Shown one piece after another: positions 56,601 to 64,000 of a stretch of 64,000 bases of DNA; position 1 is the stretch's first letter, and every line of letters starts with the position of its first letter. A program made the position numbers and the translations under genes. Under the pieces are notes generated by a model. It saw only the letters and a program-made list of their open reading frames with translations, was not told the DNA's origin and searched no databases. Location of the stretch: assembly GCF_027596085.1 (NCBI RefSeq), contig NC_072464.1, forward strand, positions 14,388,124 through 14,452,123, given 5' to 3'. Source of the stretch: Anoplopoma fimbria (Eukaryota; Chordata; Actinopteri; Perciformes; Anoplopomatidae).

Positions 56601-59600
56601 AGTGTGTGCACAGCTGAGACCGGCTAATTAAATGAGGACGGTTTTCTAACCGTAAGTCCCGGTTGAGGAACATTATACTTTTCTCACCGAGAGGCACAGT
56701 GAACTTGCTGAAAGGCACAATAGTTCTTGTTTGGTGTGATCTTGTGCTGACTCTGGTGATCTAGAGGGCTGGGGTTGTTGTTTTTTTGTGGGAAATACAA
56801 AAAGCAGCAGATTCCGTTTGTCTCAAGGCAGAGTCAGGAAATAGTCTCATTTCATCTGATGGTGTCCTGCTCTTGTGTACTTGCTCTCCTCTGGTGCTGG
56901 CTATACCATGAGGACCTCCGAGTGTGAACAGTAAATCAGGCCATCTAACAGCAGGTCACTCTACTGCCGCAACTCCGACACACACCAGCAGCCATGGGAG
57001 CTCCTCACCCAATTTACCCTACTTGCACGCAAAAAAACTGTGCCATGCTACAGTGAAATTGCTCTTTCACTTTTTGAGAGACACAACAGTACAGGACTCA
57101 GAGGTGCAAACAGCGTATAACTCAGCAGAACCGAATAGGGCTGCGGAGAAAATTACAGATTGGAAAAAGCAGGAAAGCAGCAACCCTGAAATGGACAGAA
57201 ATACGGAGCCAAACAAATGTTCCTTACAAAAGTATGTAAATAAGCTGCAGGCCGAGCGGTGAAAAGCACTGGTAATTGGGATTCATTGGATTTACAATAT
57301 GTAAATGGCGCACAGTGCACACAGCTGCTGCAGGCCAATAGGAGAGTGGCCTGAGAGGCCAGGGCCATGAAAGGCAGGTCCACAATGAAGGATCACTTCA
57401 AAAGAACTTGCAAACAATGGTAAGCCCATTTCAATTAGTCCCGCATGTAGATAATCAGCTAAAAATAAACACGTCCTCCCGCATCTCGGGCATCATTCGT
57501 CAGACGGAGCCGGTCCAGGGGACGGCCAGTGGATTTTCACATCAAAATAAAATATTTATGTTGGAAAATAAATGTCAAATGAGATCTAATTTGCGTGAAG
57601 ACTGGCTAAAGGTCTTGCAGATAGCGTTTTATACACACACAACCATCATGATGGGACATTAGTCATTGTTCCATGTGCCTCTGCCCCCGTCCCCCCTGAA
57701 AGGTCACCGTTAAAACCTACTTAGTGCTTCTTAAAACAATTTGCATGCAAATTCTGACTAAAACCTGAAAGATCAACATCATGACAACAAGCTATGCATT
57801 TAGCCATCACTGACATAAACAAGAAAATAAAAAAACAAGAGCTAAAAACAGCTACAAAGGTGCCTACTGAAGCCCGAACAGGTCAAACTAATCTACTTCT
57901 AACAATGCTCATGACCAAGTACATCACTACTGAGCAGTCTAATTTGTGCTAACCTGCTCACCTCAAGCCCCACAGCTCAGAGAAAATAATCAGTGGGACT
58001 GAAGTAAAGGTGTCTAGCCACTTCCAGACGCGTGTAGTTGTGGAGGGTCCAGGCCTGTATGGGACTGTTGCTACAGTGCTCCACTGTGGGGCCGTAGGTG
58101 CCGTCCTCCAGGCGGCTGATGGTCAGACATGATTGGGTGATGATGTGGAGGAAGGTGTGCTTCTGCCGCCAGCCGGGAGTGAAAGGGACAGATGGTAGTG
58201 AAGGTAAGTCCGAGAGTCATCAGTTATTGTTAAATTAATCCATCTGTTCTTCACAGCCAGCTTTTCCAGTTTAATAAGATATAACTTTGTTTCAATGACA
58301 GTCAATTCAAAAAGGAAATATGTGCTGTTTATTTAAGATGTTTTAAAAACCTGGACCTAATTCTTGCACACAGTCATCGTTTATGAAAGACTTTTAGTCA
58401 GGCACTAAATTCACAGTATGAAACATAACACTAAAAAAGATTTCTCCAAGGACAACTACCACATCAATAACTGATAAAACACCCTCAAAATACAACAATG
58501 TATTTCTATATCTTTACAATACAGATAATAATAGTTTACAAATATTTTTTCATATACCACAAATGGATTTCTTTTTAGCATTGGTTAGTGGTTTTGGATC
58601 ATCTGCCTCCTGTTAAACCTTTTTTGAAGATATCACTCATTTAATCTTTTGTAGAATTAAATTTACATTTATTTTTATATTGTAAGAATTGTGACATGAT
58701 TTTTTTTGTTTTACGGATGTTTTTATCAATTCATCAAAATAATCAATTTGGCTCAAATGTTTTGATATTTGCTTCCCATTTTGATTGGTTGATACAAACT
58801 GTAGCTTTGGTTCTTGCCATATCAGAGCCATTGTAATAACTAGTTTTGCATTAAGACAACCCAAATGTAATGAATGTGTGGTTATATCATCAATGCACAG
58901 AACACTTGCAAGGTGTTATCATGAGAATCTCACCCATCTCTACCATCAAACCCATATGACATGATATTATATTAGCGATATTAGTATAGAGTTGTTGTTG
59001 TTGTTTCATATTATGTGTCTGATAAACTTAGTGCTGTCAGTTTGCTGAAATTCTACTTTTTTTTCACATGATTGCATTTCCCCACACACCTGTCCAGTTA
59101 TGAATAACACTGAAGAACAAATAATTATATTTTGGCAGCTGGCCTATTTTGTGGCTGACACAACCTGACAGCTCTAATTTGGTAAAAATACGGTAAAGAA
59201 TCTTTTAGTCTACACTAACGCAAAACTTCCCATGTACAAAAAGTAAAAGGCAGAGCTGGATAAAATCAGCAGTTTTTCCCATTTGAACTAAATCTCTCTG
59301 TGTGAGTAAGATTATGGGAATCATTTTGACTGCCTCAATGTATGTAACTGGTATATTCATGTGTGATAGTTGGAAAAAGCTGAGTGAACACATTATTATT
59401 TCTGGCTGAAACAGCAGAACAGGCGAAGAAGAGGGAAGGCTGTCTGTAACGGTTGTGAATACATCAGAGATATGGATAAGTCAGGTATTCCTGTGAAAGT
59501 GAAACTGATGAGCAGATGAAATGTTAATGGTACTGTAGTCACAGAGGATTCGGTCCCTGTCCATCACACTTGGGCTTAAAATAACCTGGGCCACTGACAG

Positions 59601-61896
59601 CGGTGAAACCCCCAGTGCTGTTTACAACAGAGACCAGTCCTCTTAGTTAATGAATTATTATTTTTTTTCCATATTAAGAATGCACCCAGAGAACAAAGTA
59701 TAATGAAAGCATTTCTCTGAGGGTTTGTTCGTTGCTTGATGGAAAGGCCTCCCAGCTTCCTCTCCTTGTCATATCTACATGTCAGCGATAGAACATCTCA
59801 ATCTCTGATAGAGAACACTGTATTCAGAGAAGTCTTTTCTAACCCTCTCCCAGTGGTTTAAAAGAAAACACATAAATTATTAATATAAAAGATGCTTTTT
59901 GTGTTGTATAATCCATAATGTACTTTGAGATCTGAGTCAACAGGGCTTGAAGAGAATATTTTTGTTGTCCTATGGGATTCAAAATGTCCCTATGCAACAT
60001 CTGTTTCTGTGTTTCATTGAATAATGTAATTGTAAGAATATTACAGCTCGCATGAACAGGAATATTAAGTAAACTGAACCTCTGCAGTTTTTTGGGGCTT
60101 TGTCATTCATCTAATCTTTTAATAAACCATGAGTCACTCACACATTTATAGGTTTTTGGAAATACAGTAGTGTCTCGCCAAAGTGCACCTTACAGGCCAT
60201 AAGGTCTTTAATGTGCCATACGGCATTGCAGAATGCATTGGGATTAGGTTTGTTTTTCGAAGTGGGAGTCGTTTCTATAATTTTGTACACCCAAGTTATT
60301 TCAATTAAATGTTAGTTAAATAGCAGAAACAGCACAGCAAACTACACCCACCAGAATGACCATACAGTTGAATCAATACCTCTCTAAAACAGTAACATTT
60401 ATACTTATTAAACATTCTTTTTTTGCAGGAATGTTGTGTTAGACTGCATTTGTTTAAGATACACATACTGTAATGTATTTTCTTTGCTGGACTTTTCTGT
60501 AATGGGTAAATTAATAGAATTAGTTTTAAATAAGGCTTCAGGGTCAAAATCAATATTAAAGATTCAACTTGAATCCAAAAACGATAAACCATAAATCATC
60601 TACTCTACGGAGACTTACACAGAGATCTGGGCTAAACCACAACAGTCAAATCACAGGACTCAAACTATGAAACAATACCCAGGGGCGATGACTTGAACAG
60701 CTTACCTCGAAATCATATTCCCACTTGCCAACATACTAAGTGAAAGGAGAGAACATGAGAGGAGAGACACAGATGCTGGGGTGGAGAAAGCAACTTCTGT
60801 GCAGCTAAAAATAACTGACACACAGCACCATCTGCTGGCAGCAAACGAGTACTGCTTTTCCCACTTTGTACTACCCAAATCCTTCCCATTGGCACCAGCA
60901 AACATAATCAATCAGGATTTAATCAAAGTCATTTTTCAAAACATCAGGCATCAGGAAGCAGAGAATGGCCGTCTGCAATAGTAGCCCGGTTATGGATTAT
61001 TAGGCTGTACCGGGAATACGAATCCTACCTCTGCGTCGTACTCGAACATCTGATTGCCCTTCATGTGGTGACACTTGAGCATGACGACGGGTCCATTGAG
61101 ACGGGAGACGTCCAGACAGAGGTCGTCTGTCCTAATTTCTTTATCCGCCGTGTAAGAGAACACCTGGAAAACCAGATGTCTCGGTCAGGAGATGAAACAT
61201 CAACAGCATCACTAGAAAGGTGTATAATCGATGTTCTGCAAAGTGTCTGATGAGAGGATGTGTGAATGAGTTGCATAAATATGTGATTTTATTTTTAATT
61301 TACAGTCCTCTTGGTTTTTGTGGTGCCAAGCCCAATTAAGATTTTATGTTCTGTACAAAATGAGTAGATTGTTAATGCTAGCAAACCTCTTTTCCATGTT
61401 TTTTTTGTTATCTCAAGGTTACATTCTACAAACAAACAAGAAATCTTGGCATACACCATCCTTTACAATGACCCACAGCATGGAGCCAATTCAACAAAGG
61501 ACTTTAGAAAAGACAAAAAACAACTTGGCAAAACCCCCAACTTGAATTAAATTTAAATATGTGGATTGATTTAAAAGTTGGCAATTCAAACACACTTTGC
61601 GTCCAACCTGATTGAGCTCAAGCTTTCGAGCAAAGACAAAAATCCCAAAGCTCATGTATCCAGGATAAAGAAGTATCAAAGGCTCGGCTTGTTCAATATA
61701 TTCTACATTTCACTTACAAAAAATACTTCTAAAACATGTGTTCATAGCACATTGTGTGCACATAGTTTAAAAGCAGAATCCAGACTACAAACAATACCTG
61801 GTTTCCACCCATGCCATGACAGTTGAAAAAGCCAACTTTCTCGTTCTCCTTTCTTCCCATGTTGTCCACACATTGGTTGGTCTCAACGTTTCTGAT
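53525..61896 (-). CDS. galnt13: Polypeptide N-acetylgalactosaminyltransferase 13, 3' part (ricin-B lectin domain only)
   Basis: Canonical joined exons in the window: 61896-61798, 61163-61029, 53665-53525 (33+45+46 residues plus TGA), all phase 0. GALNT13 is a Golgi type II membrane enzyme that transfers GalNAc from UDP-GalNAc to Ser/Thr, starting mucin-type O-glycans, with mainly neural expression in mammals. Only the C-terminal lectin module, which steers the enzyme towards already glycosylated substrates, is present. Visible are the alpha-repeat end ([27 protein letters not shown]), the beta repeat ([20 protein letters not shown]) and the gamma repeat ([10 protein letters not shown]...[12 protein letters not shown]). 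The C-terminus RNMTLSV resembles GALNT13 (RNMTLGT) rather than GALNT1 as I recall it. The transmembrane and catalytic exons lie beyond the right edge. Alternative terminal exons are listed separately. Confidence 0.92.
53666..57976 (-). other. galnt13: galnt13 region between the two alternative terminal exons
   Basis: Intronic for the canonical transcript, and 3' flank or UTR for the alternative one. It contains the hAT-like element at 54957-55594. Otherwise I see no coding exon. Two open frames near 56401-57262 lack any domain signal. Confidence 0.7.
54957..55594. mobile_element. Non-autonomous hAT-like element in galnt13 intron
   Basis: Left end TAGGACTGTACCATTTG, right end CCAAATAGTTT type: reverse complement TAGGGCTGTACCAAATAG. 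Both are followed inward by GAAGCTTC/CAAAGCTTC and TTTATAAATGAAGCTT blocks. Flanks ACTAAGAC and ACCATGAC agree at 6 of 8 positions, compatible with an old 8-bp target duplication. No coding capacity. Confidence 0.7.
57977..58162 (-). CDS. galnt13: Alternative terminal exon of galnt13 (diverged lectin gamma repeat)
   Basis: A 186-bp phase-0 exon with acceptor CTGGCGGCAG before 58162, encoding 61 residues ([20 protein letters not shown] to TDYFL) and a TGA stop (57979-57977). It aligns with the canonical gamma exon: LH, C-L, ED, PT, then C and QAW-TL-N-T match LH, QCLD, EED, VPT, C and QQW-LL-N-T. It is therefore a duplicated lectin-repeat exon. The sugar-contact Asp of CLD is Thr here (CLT), while the QxW motif is intact (QAW). 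Use of this exon would give a galnt13 isoform with a different and slightly longer C-terminus. I believe mammalian GALNT13 has comparable alternative C-termini but could not check. Confidence 0.8.
   Translation of the reverse strand, partial: KHTFLHIITQSCLTISRLEDGTYGPTVEHCSNSPIQAWTLHNYTRLEVARHLYFSPTDYFL
60706..60735 (-). CDS. galnt13: Candidate 30-bp in-frame microexon of galnt13
   Basis: Ten codons ([10 protein letters not shown]) lie between a long pyrimidine tract ending CACTTAG and a strong donor GTAAGC. Both junctions are phase 0, and an in-frame TAG in the acceptor itself prevents upstream extension. The last seven residues (KWEYDFE) resemble the end of the preceding beta exon (MFEYDAE), which suggests a duplicated exon tail. 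An internal AG would allow an 18-bp version (WEYDFE). It could be used together with the alternative gamma exon at 58162. Splicing is inferred only from the sequence. Confidence 0.5.
61029..61163 (-). CDS. galnt13: galnt13 lectin beta-repeat exon
   Basis: A 135-bp phase-0 exon. The acceptor is TTTTCCAG before 61163 and the donor GTAGGA at 61028. It encodes [18 protein letters not shown] to [10 protein letters not shown]. It keeps the CLD motif of the repeat. The Q-x-W motif reads Q-M-F, where family members normally have Trp, so the hydrophobic core residue is substituted. Confidence 0.94.
61798..61896 (-). CDS. galnt13: galnt13 lectin alpha-repeat exon
   Basis: A 99-bp phase-0 exon starting [13 protein letters not shown] and ending GMGGNQ. 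The acceptor TTTTTGCCTGTAG precedes 61896 and the donor is GTATTG (weak beyond GT). It carries the alpha-repeat C-[LV]-D motif. The Asp that contacts GalNAc in family lectin domains is kept, while the usual Leu is Val. It is the most 5' galnt13 exon in the window. Confidence 0.93.
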
Positions 61897-62504
61897 CTAC
61901 AGGCAAAAAAATTAGAACGGAAAAAAACAATTATAAGCTACTTAAACTCTCATTTGAAATTAACTTCCTGTCTCTAGATGGGCTAATTTCATACTCATTA
62001 GCAACTTAACCAAACAGAAACCAGTCAGATCTGGCTCTATATTTCTCATTAAAAGTTAATCATCTCTTTTTCCAAACCAATTTTTTTTGCGTTGGTTTTC
62101 ATGAATGTCCTCTTCTTTATTGCTACCGTTTCAGTTTTGGTATAATATGATCTTTTGGTGATACACTCAGATTTTACATTATTATGATTTTAGATTTGAA
62201 ATTCTTTTTTGGTTCCACCTTTTCTTTGCATTGACATATATGATGGTAAACAAAACAAGAATTTATACTTTACTATAATAATTAATGGATTAAACACAAG
62301 TCAAAGCCTTTTGGAAAGTGTTCCACGATAATTTACAGTGGCCACCACAGCCAATGTAAGCCCAAAATACTAACTAGTGATTCATTTTCAAACTGCAATC
62401 ATGAAAAACACATGTTTATTACCACATTTTCTACCAGGGTCCACTGTGTGATTCCACAAGAATTTAACGATATAGGCTAAAATTCAGCTACAGTGATTGG
62501 TCAA

Positions 62505-62835
62505 ATAAACAAATAGTCGTTCGACAGAATATTAATCTGTTACTATTTTGAGGATTACATTGGTCTTTTTATGAGCAAATTGACAAACATTTGCTGGTTC
62601 CAGTTTCTTAAATGCGAGGAACTGAGGCTTTCGTTTCTCATATATCATTGAAACCTGATTATCTTTGGGTTTTGGACTGTTGGTCTGATAAATAAGACAT
62701 CTGAAGATGCCTCCTTGGGCTCTGGGAAATTGTGGGCATTTCTTTACAATTTTTTAAGACAGTTCAGAGACAGAATTATTAATTAACAAAATAATTGACA
62801 GATTAGTTCATTATGAATACAATTGTTATTTGTAG
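62505..62835. repeat. hAT-like MITE in galnt13 intron
   Basis: Carries TGACAAACATTTGCTGGTTC, TTATCTTTGGGTTTTGGACT, CTTGGGCTCTGGGAAATTGT and AACAAAATAATTGACAGATT in the order of the abundant teleost family also present at 49.8 kb. The ends are eroded. Confidence 0.75.
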
Positions 62836-63230
62836 GTCTTAGAAATCCTCTCTATAACAAACATTTTGTCACCAAATTATGAGCCAAATTAAATTCTAGC
62901 CATTATCTTCACTTTTAAAGCTGAATGGATGAAAAGTGATATGACTGCCCAGCCTGAGAAACCCGCTGCTATCACTGACTTCACAGTCAACTCAGCTTTC
63001 TAAATGAACCTATACATTCACAGAGCTAAAACTGAGCTGGCTCTATATGTCGCCTGAGTGATCTATTATGCCTATCATGCAGGAACAGAACAGGGTTTAT
63101 AATTAAGTGATATAAAACCTAATGGTTCCAGCTGTGAAAGAAATGCTGACTGTGTGTTATGGGGGATGATAATCAGTAGGGAGAGGTCTGGTTTAGAGGA
63201 AGATGGGAGCTGAGGTGCTGCAGTGGCTGA

Positions 63231-63250
63231 AGAGAGAGAGAGAGAGAGAG
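63231..63250. repeat. (AG)10 tract
   Basis: Short simple repeat followed by an imperfect ACAGAGAGA tail. Confidence 0.9.
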
Positions 63251-64000
63251 ACAGAGAGAATCAGCTTATACTGCAGTAAGGCAGAGCAGCACAGATTAAA
63301 ATCCTCTCATCCTCAGCTGTATGAATGTTGGAGGATTACAAGCTCATTTCACCATGAGTTCTTCAGCTGACATTACTTTTAAATGACTATCGTACAGACA
63401 GCGCACAGCTTGTCAGTGCTGACTTCACGGCATGCTGTTGACACGGAGCCATGGGCATCAAGAGGCAAACTCAGGTCACCCCAAAACTTTTCTGTATGCG
63501 GGGAAACTATAAAAGGAACTAAAACTTATATTACTGTGAAAACAATTAGCCATGAGTTTATTATTATTTCATTATCGCACAATACCCACAATCCCCTTAA
63601 TAATTTCTTAAGAAACTACATTGTGTTTTCCATCTCTGATCATCTGATGAAAAATGGCCGCTGTTTTTTAAAGATTCGTCGAAGAAATCTTTTCACTGTA
63701 ATAATTAATTTCTGAACAACACAAATCTGTGCCATGAGACTGTGTAGATTGTATACATGAGCCTTATCTCAGCTACCCAGCATTCATAGCAGAAGGGTGT
63801 AAACATCAATACTAGCTGCACGGACATTCCCCTTGTTTGTTTATTCTACGCGTTCAATACAAACAGCTGGGGATGTTTGTTTTTATCTGTTTCACTCAGC
63901 TTTAGCTGGAACCTGAGATTTTCTGATTTATCTCGCAGCGATATTGTCAATCTGAAAACACAGCCCAAAAGCTACAAGGACATATCTGACTGAATGCAGA

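Larger units (their letters stand above)
61897..64000 (-). other. galnt13: galnt13 intron (right edge of window)
   Basis: Noncoding sequence upstream of the alpha-repeat exon. I looked on the minus strand for the preceding exon (the catalytic-lectin linker) and did not find it, so it lies beyond the window. The stretch contains a hAT-like repeat at about 62.5-62.8 kb and an AG tract at 63231-63250. Confidence 0.7.

Noticed and set aside
56401..57262. Frames of 105 and 112 codons inside galnt13 intron
   Set aside because: No homology recognised; they lie between well-defined galnt13 exons and do not continue the protein in phase.

Overview
This window is nuclear genomic DNA from a teleost fish, probably a spiny-rayed (acanthomorph) species. 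The evidence is two vertebrate genes with split coding exons and consensus splice sites, AT-rich noncoding DNA, three long CA/TG microsatellites, and many copies of short non-autonomous repeats that I recognise from percomorph genomes. There is no prokaryotic or viral gene organisation.

Both genes lie on the minus strand. kcnj3 (Kir3.1/GIRK1, a G-protein-gated inward-rectifier K+ channel subunit) is complete in three coding exons: 42627-41950, 41004-40788 and 23610-23015. It encodes 496 residues, has a 945-bp first intron and a 17.2-kb second intron, and is preceded by a CpG-rich leader and probable promoter (about 42630-43520). Upstream of it, 10.9 kb away in the same orientation, is the 3' end of galnt13 (polypeptide GalNAc-transferase 13), of which only the ricin-B-type lectin exons are present. 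The catalytic-domain exons lie beyond base 64000. GALNT13 and KCNJ3 are also neighbours in mammals, so this is conserved synteny. The two proteins have unrelated jobs (Golgi O-glycosylation and membrane excitability). What they share is neural expression.

The most interesting coding feature is at the 3' end of galnt13. It carries two different terminal exons for the third (gamma) lectin repeat: a canonical one at 53665-53525 and a diverged one at 58162-57977 with its own stop codon. Between them and the beta-repeat exon lies a possible 30-bp in-frame microexon (60735-60706). All junctions are phase 0, so alternative C-termini are possible.

Layout from left to right: 1-23014 holds no convincing gene, only the kcnj3 3' flank, repeats and two (TG)n tracts. 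23015-42627 is kcnj3, whose large intron contains a nested repeat, a (CA)n tract and a roughly 0.9-kb foldback element. 42628-53524 is the leader/promoter and the intergenic space, with several MITE-like elements, one nested, and a 1.08-kb hAT-like element with a near-perfect 8-bp target duplication. 53525-64000 is the galnt13 lectin region, with another hAT-like element in an intron. I found no tRNA, rRNA, CRISPR array or autonomous transposon. Repeat assignments rest on recognised motifs and on terminal or internal symmetry in the sequence, not on database searches.
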